Shown here: positions 11,965-23,600 of the stretch, piece after piece
How positions within the stretch are numbered: position 1 is the stretch's first letter
How the letters are laid out: each line of letters opens with the position of its first letter
Source: Symsagittifera roscoffensis
Lineage: Eukaryota; Xenacoelomorpha; Acoela; Convolutidae
Length of the DNA: 64,000 nt
Direction of reading: 5' to 3'
NCBI RefSeq assembly: GCF_963678635.1
Contig: NC_087070.1
Coordinates: 35,095,109 to 35,159,108 of the forward strand
Made by a program: the position numbers and the translations under genes
Notes under the pieces: model-generated
Seen by the model: the letters and a program-made list of their open reading frames with translations, nothing else
What the model was told of the DNA's origin: nothing
The model's database searches: none

Positions 11965-12269
11965 ATTTTGCGAGTTTAAACTCGAGCGTTTAAAAATTTG
12001 TAAATTTTTGTCTAGATTTGTTTAGCTTTAGAACTCGAGTAGGCTGTATGAACAAAAGCTTTTTGCAACAATTTGCAATATTACTGATGTTTTTGTTTCG
12101 ATCTTTGGCGGAAGAAAGTGAAGAATTTATATGTGATAAGGTAATATTTCAAAATCAGCCTAAGTTATTGCGACTTGGACTAATCAATCAACAGCCTGTC
12201 AAGTCATGATATGCCAAAACTGAGTTTGAACGCGCTCTCTCACAGCTTTATCTACTGTTAAAAGTAGAG

Positions 12270-12384
12270 TTTTTTCAATTCATTTAATTATCCGTAAAGG
12301 TAATTAAACAACTCATTAATTTACTTCATTTCAGCTTAACTATTTATTTTGACTTTAGCGTACAGAATTAACGAATATCACATG
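12270..12384 (+). repeat. Degenerate 5' LTR of Gypsy-like relic (unit 1)
   Basis: This stretch is similar to 17230-17373 in the same orientation. Shared landmarks in the same order are TTCAATTCATTT-ATTATCCG, GTAATTA--CAACTCATTAA, ATTTCAG, and TGA-TTTAGCGTACAGA-TAA. The pair brackets the reverse transcriptase and integrase remains, so it is best read as the two LTR ends about 5 kb apart. The outer limits are not defined. Confidence 0.55.
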
Positions 12385-13060
12385 ACGCAGCTAGCAGTCC
12401 AATATTTGGACAAAAGAACACATATATGGCGGGAGAACGAGCCTTTTGGGCGAAACCGTAGCCAGAACCAAAGAATTTTTGAAAAGGTCAATTTTTCCCT
12501 GCCATATATTTACGCAAAAACTGCGACCTAAACGACTTATTTGTAACTCCGGGACAAGTCCACGACGATCCACTGACGAAGTTTCTCAAAGCCGAAGCAA
12601 ATACAAAAGCGAGATACAATGCCGATATCAGACAGGTGTAGCAGGCGAAAAAAGGATACGTAAAGGACAACACCTTGCAGAATCAGAATCTCTAATCGAG
12701 TACTTATGGAAACCCATTCAAGATTAAACATGAGCCGCCACCATATCCACCCAATCGCTTAAATCTGTACAAAATCGAGTCGATAGAGCCTTCTAGGAGA
12801 TAGGCAGAGGCATATATACTCGGGTCTTAATTTATGCAACAAAACGTCCAATGCAAACAAACCTTGTTACTTTTGATGGATTAAGTTCACGCCAGAGGAC
12901 AAAGACAGATGCGTAGCGAAAGGACCAACATGTAACAGTCACGGAAAGAAAAGCCACATTTCAAAATGCTGCCAAAAAGTAGTATCAGTTGAAAAAAACG
13001 ACTGAGATTCGTGAACTCGGACAGTGAATCCGATTATAAAGTATTAAGAATAAAATAAAA

Positions 13061-13595
13061 CAAGACTGCTCGTATCAGGGCGAAGCCCTGAATGTTCCGA
13101 CTGCCTTTTAAGATTTATGGAGCAGTAATAACATTAAAAAATTCAATAAAATAAAACAAAATCAAAAAAATTTTTTTCTAAAATTTGACTTTTTTTATGA
13201 AAATCATCCCCCCACACGCCATACAAAGTAGAAAAGGAGAGATTTCGCTCATTGTAACACACCAATTATGCCAAATAAGCTTCTTTTAACCAATTTGGAA
13301 CGATTTCTAAAACTGATTAACTCTCCGCTTACGCGTAAATAGCGCGAAATATATCGCGCGTTAATTGTCCCAAATTGGCCAAAATGGCAAACTTTAAACC
13401 CCCATAACTTTACAAAAAAAGATCACAGGTGAAATATCTTTTCAAATTTGAGCTCAGGACAACAATACTTTTCGAATGATGTAAAGAAATTACGTCAAAA
13501 ATGGCTAGTTAAAAAGTCGAAATTTGTCTGAAGAAAAAAAAACCCACCCCGAGCACAAATATTCCGTTACTTTCGTATCGAAAGTCGGAATAACA
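13061..13595 (-). repeat. HINE-like family A, full-length copy (unit 1)
   Basis: Starts CAAGACTGCTCGTATCAGGG with the perfect hairpin CAGGGC-gaa-GCCCTG, then GTTCCGACTGCC. It ends TTCCGTTACTTTCG then AAAGTCGGAA-TAACAA. The two ends carry the inverted box GTTCCGACT / AGTCGGAA(C). It is inserted in the retroelement relic. Its partner in unit 2 is 22281-22816. Confidence 0.8.
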
Positions 13596-14109
13596 ATCGT
13601 GAAGCAGAATCAGTCAAGAACCTAGAAGTGATAAGTACAGCCACAGGCAAAGGGTCAAAACTCAGCGCACCCGGCCTTATTCAAAAGTAAGAAAACAGCG
13701 GATCACTTACTGAAAAAAGATAAAGGTTTAAGAGTATTTTGCCCAGACGAGTATCCACTGAAGACAAATGACGTCGACTACAACCACCGCTCAATTGAAC
13801 TCTTCGGCACAAAATTCATTGATATCACTTCAAACAGCTGGGTAACGAAAACTGTAGAATATCATACAACCAAACAAGATGCTTGACGAGACCAAACCTA
13901 CAACCCAAGATCGGCTTAGCGAATACGCAAGTTAAAACGACAGAAATTCAAAAGCTTGGAGAAATCGAAACTGCCGAAAACAAAAAATCTAAAGAATCAA
14001 ACTTTTGGAGAAACAAGCTCCTGAAGAAAAATAAAACGAATTTAATCGCCTCGACAGAACGAACAACCACAAAAATTGCAAACTTTTCAAATCTCCATAA
14101 ATAATTTTT

Positions 14110-14880
14110 CAGGAAAAAATTCGCCTGGTGCCAAATCACAATCAGTGACCAAAAACATTGAAAAATTGATTGAGGAAAGGCACATAACCAGACTTGATGC
14201 ATATCAGATGACTTTGTAGCTCCAGTAGTAGTAACTGCAAAAAAGATGGCTCAGTTAAATTAGCGAAGGACGCGTAATCTACGAATGCACAAACTTTCAA
14301 AAACAAAATCCAATTACCAAATTTATTGAAATCACTAGGTTTAGCAGCCCAAAAGCATCACGTCGAGTTCTCAAGTGGAAAATGATTGAATTCCATATAC
14401 CTGAAAAATGCCTTCAGCCAGTTATCTATGGACTAGTCCGTGAGTAAAATGTAATTAAGTGTTGTTTGTGGTGATTTTACTAAATATTACAGATTTGAAA
14501 CGGGATTCCACTCTTTCACAGATATGCCCAAAACATTTCAGAAGGCAATGGATTTCAATTTAAATGAATACCAGGATTAACCTGTTTAGTGGACGACATA
14601 CTACACGTTTCAGAGAGTTTCATCTTAGATCCCAGCATAACAGTGGAGTAAGTCTTAAAAAGATTAAATGACGGAAGGTTCAAAGAAAAAGGATGCGAAT
14701 GCAGACTTCAAAAAAATTAAACTGATATGGTTTGATTTGGAATAGATCCAGAAGTAATCCGTCCGAAACGAGCAAAATTCTATTTAGGATTGAATCTAAC
14801 TGAGCACAAACTTTGAAACAACTGAGGTCCTTCATGGAAAATTTAAATCACTTGTCAAGATCAATCTTAGACGTATAAAA
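14110..14880 (+). pseudogene. Reverse transcriptase remnant (unit 1 only complete)
   Basis: Fragments in shifting frames match Ty3/Gypsy reverse transcriptase landmarks in order: VAPVVVTAKKDGSVKLAKDA (about 14217-14275), then FHSFTDMPKTFQKAMDF (about 14500-14555), then the catalytic-box remnant VDDIL (about 14590-14605), then the thumb/connection motif LKQLRSFMENLNHLSRS (about 14812-14865). Stops and frameshifts separate them. Most of this region is missing from unit 2, where 14219-14989 has been deleted. Confidence 0.7.
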
Positions 14881-15054
14881 AGAAACAAAACCTAATACTT
14901 TCACTTAAATAGCAATAAACAATATTTCATATGAACTTAAGTAAAAATCTATCAAATGCAATCATAAATCTTTTTAATGATATTACGAAAATTTCAAAAA
15001 ACATCAAAAAATAAATGTGATAAGAACCACAGAGGATAGGAGACCGCTTTGGAA

Positions 15055-15150
15055 CTGGAGATCGAACCAGGAATTTGAGCCCCATTGCCTTCGCATCTGG
15101 GTTTCTAAACTAGGCAGAATAGAAATACTCTACTGATGAGCTAGAGTTAT
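15055..15150 (-). repeat. tRNA-derived SINE head (unit 1)
   Basis: On the minus strand, TAGCTCATCAGTAGAG (15130-15145 region) resembles a Pol III A box. GGTTCGATCTCC (about 15057-15070) resembles a B box. The spacing is longer than in a functional tRNA and no clean acceptor stem is visible, so this is a tRNA-derived SINE or tRNA pseudogene, not an active tRNA gene. Confidence 0.55.
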
Positions 15151-16509
15151 TGGCGGTAGTCTGGTTTTTCAAAAACTTGAAAAACTATTTGTTGAGCAAC
15201 CAATTTTATGCTCTAACAGAACAAAAAGGTTTAGTTTCGGCACTCAAGGAGAACAGAGGAAGTCGTACGTATCAATTACGCCTAAAAATATGGGCAGATT
15301 ATTTATTACCGTTTGATTTTTTTCATTATCACTAACATCGGAATTTATTTCGGTAACGCAGAATATTTTTGCAGAATTCCTACAATGCCAGCACGAAAGT
15401 TCACTTGAAATGACGAATTCGTAGTCAAAATTATTTTGAACTTTGACAAAACTTGTTTTTTCCCCAGAAAATTTCTACAAAAAAGTCTTTGAATCAGAAT
15501 TTACAGCTGAAAATTTTTTAGGCAAATTAGAATATTCGTTTTATCAGAAAATGTTAACAAAAAATTCCTCTGGCGCGATATGATTCAGGAACAAGAACCA
15601 ATCATGTTTCAACCATGAAATATGCAAAGTGTCTCTCAGAGACGGCAAAAAGGGGGCAACACCAACCAGACTAATCAGGATCAAGCAACGAAAATGCGTA
15701 ACTTCAACCGAAGGCAGCAGGAATTACGAGCGTCTTATTAGCAAATCAACTTTGAGCAAAAACCCCGAGCAAACTTTCAATGCAAAGGACATGAAAACAA
15801 AAAAAGCCGACGGATACCAAGTCAACTATTCAGAAAGCAGCGTTCGTATCATTTTAGGTTTTAGAGACTCTGCTTGGTCTCTTACCTTAATCTCGTACAA
15901 AGATCATAATTTTTGTAAAATTGGAAATTATTTTGGACAGAATTTTAAACAATTAAAAACAATCAGATGTCAAATAGCGAAATTATTTTGTCAACGATCA
16001 ATTTCCAGGCACATCAAAGCTTATGGCAGAGATAACTGGCAGTCGGAGCAGGCCGACGCCGCTTCTCGGTTGAAGAACTGCAACAAATCGGGCTAAAAAG
16101 GTTCAAATCAACATCAACAACCAAATTATGACAAAAGATTGACCAATTTTGGATCAAGCAAGTCAACCAACTTATTTAAATCAACACCATGGTGAACCAA
16201 GTGAACGAGTGGCCACAAGAAATACATCGATGGTGTCAGCAGATAAAAAGTCCCTCACAACAAGGTTATACAACTTGTTAGATGGTCGAAGACATTCGAC
16301 TGGTGCCCCTGAGAAAGTGCAATTTGGCCATATATAGATGAGGATTCATGCAATTAGGAAACTTTAAAGCCAACATTTAAGATGATGCTGCCAACCGCTG
16401 ATGATTGTGCCATTACATATAAAAAAAGTCGCTGCCCTATTTTGTTTTTTTTAAATTTAAAAAAAGCCGTTCTCAACCGTCTACACAGGACTCGTCCAGG
16501 CAAAAAACG

Positions 16510-17010
16510 GCGATAGAAGCCCCAGTCTACATTTATTGGCCACTGATGCACCGTAAAATATTTGCATTTTGTCGGAATTCCCGACAAGGCTCAAAAGCTG
16601 GTAGAAATATCAAAACATCAGAACCATTTAAATCAACTGATCGATCTCCTGAATTGATTGCATCAAATAAAGAAATGCAATTGGATTTCGCCAGCCCACT
16701 AATGAATCACAAAAAATTATGTAATTCATTATCAACAGACAGTTATTCCAATTATCCCTGTTTTTTTCACCAAAGCAACAGAGGAAAAATGCATCCATTT
16801 TTAAGGGTTTGTTAAACAATACAGTACACCTTATTTATTACGTGTGCATCAATATTCAGGTTTTATAAATGTCATATGTCAGAGACTTGCAAAGAAATTG
16901 GAATTAAACAAAATTTTTGTCCTGTCGATGACCACCATGGTTGCGGATAAGTAGAAAGATGTACTCAAACTCTTAAAAGATTCAAGACAAATCAATGGAT
17001 CCTAATTTTA
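16510..17010 (+). pseudogene. Gypsy integrase remnant (unit 1)
   Basis: Pieces of an integrase in changing frames: the HHCC zinc-binding region ending near YWPLMHRKIFAFCRNSR (about 16530-16580), the first catalytic segment MQLDFASPL (about 16676-16702), and a distal core segment NFCPVDDHHGCG-stop-VERCTQTLK (about 16912-16975) that retains the third acidic residue. In the middle segment the expected RTDQ box reads RVHQ, so the second catalytic aspartate is replaced. Multiple stops make it non-functional. Confidence 0.7.
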
Positions 17011-17229
17011 AGGATACTCAGTCCTCAGTTATGCTTTTTAGTAAAATTTTTCGAATCACCAAACATAGTCCAATACAAAAAATCTCTTTTCGAATTTCAT
17101 TTTTGAGGGAAGCCAAATAATCGCTTTTCACGTCTAAGAGATAGGTTTGAAATAAATTGGTTCGTGAAAGTTTGGAAAAAGACACGCTGACGAGAAAGCA
17201 GAGAGATTTATCGGAAAAAGATTAAAATA

Positions 17230-17373
17230 TTACAAGTGATTCAATCCATTTATTTATCCGCTTCGATTTGTAAACAAATATATTGTCAGTCATGTAATTA
17301 GGCAACTCATTAAATAAGTTTACATTTGTTAAGTATTTCAGTTTGAGTTTAGCGTACAGAGTAAACACACATC
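17230..17373 (+). repeat. Degenerate 3' LTR of Gypsy-like relic (unit 1)
   Basis: Partner of 12270-12384, ending with GAGTTTAGCGTACAGAGTAA and lying just downstream of the integrase remnant, as expected for a 3' LTR. The divergence between the two LTR pieces is high, pointing to an old insertion. Confidence 0.55.
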
Positions 17374-17479
17374 AATATGATCGTGATGTTCTTTTGTTCA
17401 GAACAGGTTTAAAAAACTGTGGTCCATTGGTAGTAGTTTGATCTCTCGATCTCCAGGAGCCGGCGGGGTGTGAACACCA

Positions 17480-17757
17480 CTTTAATATACTGCCAGGGGT
17501 CTAACTAAACTGCACGTTTTTCAAATTACACGCTTGGCGAATTATCACAACAAAATCCCCCGCGCGTTCCAAATTGATCTGAGGCAGCTAATTGGTTTTA
17601 TTAATTCCTTACTTGACTCAAACTGTTACACAAAATATTAAAACGATCAGCAAAACTTCATAATTTTGCCAATGCTTAAGTTGCCAAAAACATTTCGAGA
17701 CCAATTAAAAGGCAGTCGGAACCCTCAGTGTTTTGCAAAAAACCAAGCAGTTTTGTT
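17480..17757 (+). repeat. HINE-like family A, partial copy (unit 1)
   Basis: Plus-orientation partial copy. It has CGCGCGTTCCAAATTGATCT in the body and ends GGCAGTCGGAACCCTCAGTG, a decayed hairpin, then AGCAGTTTTGTTG. The 5' third is missing or unrecognisable. Confidence 0.55.
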
Positions 17758-18401
17758 GAGTTATCAAGTATTTGTTGCAAAATTTTGCATAATGCTATTC
17801 CTTTAGGTTGAATTTATATGGATTAGTACTATTGTAATCTAGTTGAACTGTTTTCTTGGATTATACTGACATTCAGGAGAGTTATAATCAATCTTTGAAA
17901 TTGAAACATAAACTTACGCAGGATAATGCCTCAGTGTGCGGCCTTTTTATGTGGAAGAGAAGTTAGAACAATATTTTTTGATTTCACAAAACACCTCTTT
18001 AGGTTCATTTTGATTTTAGAACCCATGACTTTAAGTTTTACATCTAAACTTAAAGGTTGTTTTTTTTTAGTATAAAAAACGTCCTGACATCCTTTCATTA
18101 TGCAGAATGATCTTATGCTTTTGTTTTTGTTCCAATTTTTGAAAAAAAAAGTGCAGAATATTTGAGATTGAGATGGTATTTTCTGTTCAGTAAATTTTTT
18201 CTACTTCTTCAGTCAGCGTTTTTGATAGATATATATAAAACCGTCTGAAACTGTTTTCTTGAGATCAATTTTTAAAAGATGTTTGACCTGTATTATTATT
18301 TATAGATTTATGAAGGTTTAAAATTGGAAAATTGGCTTAGCAATTTTCATGCGACCTAATCGAAACCACCAGCAACTTAGTCTTATTGAAAACTTACTAG
18401 A

Positions 18402-18578
18402 CTCTAAACACACGCTTTGTATTTCACATAACGTGTGGGGGACAGAATGAAGAAAAAAAATCTTGTTTTCTCTTTTATGAATTATTTTGTCAATTATTCA
18501 ATCAAAAGGTTTTTTATTCGCTTTAAAGGGCAGTTGGAACTTTTAGGGGTTCGCACTTGAAAAAGAGTAGTCTTGTTT
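18402..18578 (+). repeat. HINE-like family A, 3' fragment (unit 1)
   Basis: A fragment with CATAACGTGTGGGGGACAGA, GGGCAGTTGGAACTTTTAGG and the terminal GAGTAGTCTTGTTT. These match the hairpin-side half of the family on the plus strand; the hairpin itself is lost. Confidence 0.5.
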
Positions 18579-18823
18579 TTTTTTAAATAGGCTAACCGCG
18601 GTTAAAAGCTTCCGTGTGTTTCTCAGAAAACGGTTCACATATGCAAAAAAAGCGAAGTGGAGCTTCGCACCATTTGCAACACTAACAAAAAATAGGACGG
18701 AGTTTTTTTTATTTGTTCAAAAAATCTAATTAAATGAAAATTTTTGTACAACTCGATGAAAGACAAGTTGAGCTCCGCTAAGGCTGGAGCTACGTGTTGG
18801 ATATTTTTTGAATTTGTTATACT

Positions 18824-18869
18824 CATGCTGGACGGTATACATGCTGGACGGTACTCATGCTGGACGGTA
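18824..18869. repeat. 16-bp tandem repeat x3 (unit 1)
   Basis: CATGCTGGACGGTA occurs at 18824, 18840 and 18856, a 16-bp period. The same array is present in unit 2 at about 27277-27322. Confidence 0.85.
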
Positions 18870-19612
18870 AAAATTGGACTTTGACTAAAACTATTTTTGT
18901 TTTTCTACTGTAATAAGTAAGGAAAGTGAAATTTTTTGAGGTATTGAAATTTTCCAAAAAAACCGAATTCGTTACAAAAAATTCAAGATTAAAAAGTCGC
19001 CGTTTCTGCAGAAAAAAATCTTGCAACTGGTTATTTCGATTGAAATTTTCATCTGATGATAGCCTCGTTATTAAGAAAAAAGTTTTCAAAACGTGTCAAA
19101 AAATCAAAACATTTACTATCCGAAACCCATAATTTTTATAACAAAAAAGGTCATGGCCGCCAGACAAGAAAAAATTCATGAAACTGGGTGTCTCGATTGA
19201 ATACATAACCTGAGAAATGACAGTTTAGTTTTCATGTAAAGCCAAAAAAAACTTCTAAAAAAATTGTCAGGCTGTCAGAACTTTAACTTGTTTGAAGACC
19301 AGAACCGTTTTCTAAAACCAATTGAGGGTGGACTGTTTATGCAGGTAGGTTTTCCCAAACCTGTTGTTTAGATGAAACTTATGTTATCAAATTTGGCTGG
19401 ATAGTTACCGAGAAATATCCAAAACAACGGTCAACAAATAAAGAACAACTGAAATTTCCGAGAACCATGGCATTTTGCGTAAATAGTTTTGGATGTAACC
19501 GCTTACGTAGAAGAAATTCACGAACTCAAATATTCAGATATGGGAGAATAGGTCTCGAGAAGACTCAAAAAGTTTCATGAATTGGTTAAAAGTTTAAAAT
19601 AGAATTTCCCCC

Positions 19613-19663
19613 GCGTTCTCTGGATTGGCGCGTTCTCTGGATTAGCGCATTCTCTGGATTGAA
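19613..19663. repeat. 17-bp tandem repeat x3 (unit 1)
   Basis: GCGTTCTCTGGATTGGC occurs three times in a row with one or two changes. The third copy has GCATTCTC in unit 1 but GCGTTCTC in unit 2 (28066-28116). Confidence 0.85.
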
Positions 19664-20999
19664 TCCAAAACCTGAGATATGGAAGGGTAGGTTTCCAAAA
19701 AGTTCAAAAACCAAAAAGTTCAAAAAATCCGAAGGCCATAATTTTAAATAAGACATTTTTGGAGCACTCGCTTATGCAGGGTAGCTTTTTCATTTTATTC
19801 TTTTCATTGAAACTAAAATTTCAGGTGTAGGAGGATAGTTTAAGAGGATAAAAAACTGAAAACATGGGTCAAATATTTCTCTCCCCCCCCAATTTTTCGA
19901 AGGCTGTACACAGAGGGGACTGAAAAAGAGACTAGGAGAGCATGCAGGCAAAAAGGAAAAGAATTGATCCTTCCATTGATGCTCTTTTAAAAAAAAATAG
20001 GACTTTTGAAAAAACAAACACGAAATTGAAAAAAAATTCCGGAGCGTCTCAAAAAAAATCAATCCCATACATTTTAATAATAACTCATTTTTTCAAACAG
20101 GTAATTTGGTTATGTTGCTTTTTTGCAAATTGAACGATGCATTATTTCAACTAATCAGAATGCAGTTTTTTTCGAGAGAAATAGAAATAAACTAAAGTGA
20201 GTCTGTACTAAACCGCTTATGCAGTGCTGATTTAAATTAACCGGGCGTAAAGAAAAACATTGGAAAATTCAAACGCGTTTTTCTCTTATTGGATTAAGGT
20301 TAGACGAAAAGTGAAACTTCATGGTGCCATTTGGTGTTCGAAAACGCAATTAAAACTTTACCCCAAAAAATGAGTCAATTTGGTTTATTTTATTTAATCA
20401 AGAATTAGGCTAAACTTTCCGAGTTAATTGATGAGAAAGTAATATTAAGAGAAGCCTCTTAAACAAGGTGACAAAACTTTAGAAATTTGAATTTCCAAAA
20501 ATGCGCAAAACGTTTGAAACTTGTTTTTGAGCAAAGTTTTGGCCTTTTATACTATAAAAATGACCTTTTTTAGCTACTAAATAAAAAGATATTCACCTAC
20601 ACAAGTTTCTAAGCATTTTGCATTTGTAGAAGATTGTCGGGCTGATTTAAAGTTTTCTTTTGATATAATTTTTTCATCAATTAACTCGATAACTTCTGTG
20701 TAAATCTTGATTAACTAAAAAAAGCTCGTATTACTCATTTTGGAGTAAAATTTCGGCAACGGGGGGAGGGGGTGGGGTTCACATGGAGGCTAATCGACTT
20801 CGAGTATGCTTAAGACAAGTTAACTCGCACAAGACTGCAGCAGCTTCAATCAGATTTACAGAACAGTCGCAAAAATATTCTCAAATCTTATAAACTACCT
20901 TCTTTGAAAGAATAATAGCAAAAATGAGTGCTTGTCGACTATTCACAAAAAAAAAATAAAAAACAAAATCATTAGATTGTCAAAAATTCATTGTTTTAG

Positions 21000-21185
21000 G
21001 CAGTTGATTTAATGGGTGACGACGTCGATTACGCGGAAGACGAATCCACTCCTGAATTGCGAGTAGACAAGATATTTCAGCAAATTGACTTCAACGGAGA
21101 TGGCAAACTAGAACCCCAAGAAATGGTTGAAGGAATTAAAATGTACCCTTCCATCGCCAAATTACTGGCAGCTTATGAGTGTTGA
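21000..21185 (+). CDS. Neuronal calcium sensor, terminal exon 3 (duplicate copy)
   Basis: Base-for-base identical to 11779-11964, including the acceptor TTGTTTTAG, the EF-hand 4 loop [12 protein letters not shown] and the TGA stop. It lies 9221 bp downstream in duplication unit 2. It has no upstream exons of its own: the exon 1 and 2 region is outside the duplicated unit. It could serve as an alternative last exon of the same gene giving the same protein with a different downstream UTR context, or be unused. The lack of any change fits recent duplication and does not by itself prove selection. Whether both copies are real depends on the assembly. Confidence 0.7.
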   Translation, partial: AVDLMGDDVDYAEDESTPELRVDKIFQQIDFNGDGKLEPQEMVEGIKMYPSIAKLLAAYEC

Positions 21186-22280
21186 ATTTTGCGAGTTTAA
21201 ACTCGAGCGTTTAAAAATTTGTAAATTTTTGTCTAGATTTGTTTAGCTTTAGAACTCGAGTAGGCTGTATGAACAAAAGCTTTTTGCAACAATTTGCAAT
21301 ATTACTGATGTTTTTGTTTCGATCTTTGGCGGAAGAAAGTGAAGAATTTATATGTGATAAGGTAATATTTCAAAATCAGCCTAAGTTATTGCGACTTGGA
21401 CTAATCAATCAACAGCCTGTCAAGTCATGATATGCCAAAACTGAGTTTGAACGCGCTCTCTCACAGCTTTATCTACTGTTAAAAGTAGAGTTTTTTCAAT
21501 TCATTTAATTATCCGTAAAGGTAATTAAACAACTCATTAATTTACTTCATTTCAGCTTAACTATTTATTTTGACTTTAGCGTACAGAATTAACGAATATC
21601 ACATGACGCAGCTAGCAGTCCAATATTTGGACAAAAGAACACATATATGGCGGGAGAACGAGCCTTTTGGGCGAAACCGTAGCCAGAACCAAAGAATTTT
21701 TGAAAAGGTCAATTTTTCCCTGCCATATATTTACGCAAAAACTGCGACCTAAACGACTTATTTGTAACTCCGGGACAAGTCCACGACGATCCACTGACGA
21801 AGTTTCTCAAAGCCGAAGCAAATACAAAAGCGAGATACAATGCCGATATCAGACAGGTGTAGCAGGCGAAAAAAGGATACGTAAAGGACAACACCTTGCA
21901 GAATCAGAATCTCTAATCGAGTACTTATGGAAACCCATTCAAGATTAAACATGAGCCGCCACCATATCCACCCAATCGCTTAAATCTGTACAAAATCGAG
22001 TCGATAGAGCCTTCTAGGAGATAGGCAGAGGCATATATACTCGGGTCTTTATTTATGCAACAAAACGTCCAATGCAAACAAACCTTGTTTCTTTTGATGG
22101 ATTAAGTTCACGCCAGAGGACAAAGACAGATGCGTAGCGAAAGGACCAACATGTAACAGTCACGGAAAGAAAAGCCACATTTCAAAATGCTGCCAAAAAG
22201 TAGTGTCAGTTGAAAAAAACGACTGAGATTCGTGAATTCGGACAGTGAATCCGATTATAAAGTATTAAGAATAAAATAAA

Positions 22281-22816
22281 ACAAGACTGCTCGTATCAGG
22301 GCGAAGCCCTGAATGTTCCGACTGCCTTTTAAGATTTATGGAGCAGTAATAACATTAAAAAATTCAATAAAATAAAACAAAATCAAAAAAAATTTTTTCT
22401 AAAATTTGACTTTTTTTATGAAAATCATCCCCCCACACGCCATACAAAGTACAAAAGGAGAAATTTCGCTCATTGTAACACACCAATTATGCCAAATAAG
22501 CTTCTTTTAACCAATTTGGAACGATTTCTAAAACTGATTAACTCTCCGCTTACGCGTAAATAGCGAGAAATATATCGCGCGTTAATTGTCCCAAATTGGC
22601 CAAAATGGCAATCTTTAAACCCCCATAACTTTACGAAAAAAGATCACAGGTGAAATATCTTTTCAAATTTGAGCTCAGGACAACAATACTTTTCGAATGA
22701 TGTAAAGAAATTACGTCAAAAATGGCTAGTTAAAAAGTCGAAATTTGTCTGAAGAAAAAAAAACCCACCCCGAGCACAAATATTCCGTTACTTTCGTATC
22801 GAAAGTCGGAATAACA
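22281..22816 (-). repeat. HINE-like family A, full-length copy (unit 2)
   Basis: Counterpart of 13061-13595, with the same perfect CAGGGC-gaa-GCCCTG hairpin and terminal AAAGTCGGAATAACAA. About ten base differences from the unit 1 copy were noticed. Confidence 0.8.
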
Positions 22817-23504
22817 ATCGTGAAGCAGAATCAGTCAAGAACCTAGAAGTGATAAGTACAGCCACAGGCAAAGGGTCAAAACTCAGCGCACCCGGCCTTA
22901 TTCAAAAGTAAGAAAACAGCGGATCACTTACTGAAAAAAGATAAAGGTTTAAGAGTATTTTGCCCAGACGAGTATCCACTGAAGACAAATGACGTCGACT
23001 ACAACCACCGCTCAATTGAACTCTTCGGCACAAAATTCATTGATATCACTTCAAACAGCTGGGTAACGAAAACTGTAGAATATCATACAACCAAACAAGA
23101 TGCTTGACGAGACCAAACCTACAACCCAAGATCGGCTTAGCGAATACGCAAGTTAAAACGACAGAAATTCAAAAGCTTGGAGAAATCGAAACTGCCGAAA
23201 ACAAAAAATCTAAAGAATCAAACTTTTGGAGAAACAAGCTCCTGAAGAAAAATAAAACGAATTTAATCGCCTCGACAGAACGAACAACCACAAAAATTGC
23301 AAACTTTTCAAATCTCCATAAATAAGTTTTCAGGAAAAAATTCGCCTGGTGCCAAATCACAATCAGTGACCAAAAACATTGAAAAATTGATTGAGGAAAG
23401 GCACATAACCAGACTTGATGCATATCAGATGACTTTGTAAATTTCAAAAAACATCAAAAAATAAATGTGATAAGAACCACAGAGGATAGGAGACCGCTTT
23501 GGAA

Positions 23505-23600
23505 CTGGAGATCGAACCAGGAATTTGAGCCCCATTGCCTTCGCATCTGGGTTTCTAAACTAGGCAGAATAGAAATACTCTACTGATGAGCTAGAGTTAT
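23505..23600 (-). repeat. tRNA-derived SINE head (unit 2)
   Basis: Identical counterpart of 15055-15150, now only about 70 bp from the 771-bp deletion join. Confidence 0.5.

Larger units (their letters stand above)
12385..17229 (+). pseudogene. Broken Ty3/Gypsy-type LTR retroelement, internal region (unit 1)
   Basis: The internal region is about 5 kb, frameshifted and stopped throughout. Recognisable pieces lie in the expected order: reverse transcriptase (14110-14880), then integrase (16510-17010). Region 12440-12780 and the frames near 13690-14100 sit where gag and protease should be but show no decisive motif. A family A element (13061-13595) and a SINE head (15055-15150) lie inside, so the relic is older than those insertions. 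The 155-codon frame 15629-16096 falls between RT and integrase and is unassigned. It can make no working product. Confidence 0.7.
10886..20105. repeat. Tandem segmental duplication, unit 1 (9.22 kb)
   Basis: The sequence from TTGGTTATGTTGC at 10886 runs to GTAATTT at about 20105, and then starts again at once with TTGGTTATGTTGC at 20106. The spacing to unit 2 is 9220-9221 bp up to position 14218 and 8450-8453 bp after 14990, because unit 2 lacks 771 bp. Only about 20 substitutions plus a few 1-4 bp indels were seen by eye, so the duplication is recent. Unit 1 holds the last exon of the calcium sensor, an LTR retroelement relic, three family A copies, a SINE head and two short tandem repeats. 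Confidence 0.95.

Noticed and set aside
15629..16096. 155-codon open frame, preserved in both duplication units
   Set aside because: It sits between RT and integrase remnants; no RNase H or other motif could be confirmed, and preservation in unit 2 only reflects recent duplication.
17400..17470. tRNA-like TGGTCCATTGGTAG after the 3' LTR
   Set aside because: Resembles an A box but no acceptable B box follows at normal spacing; left unannotated.
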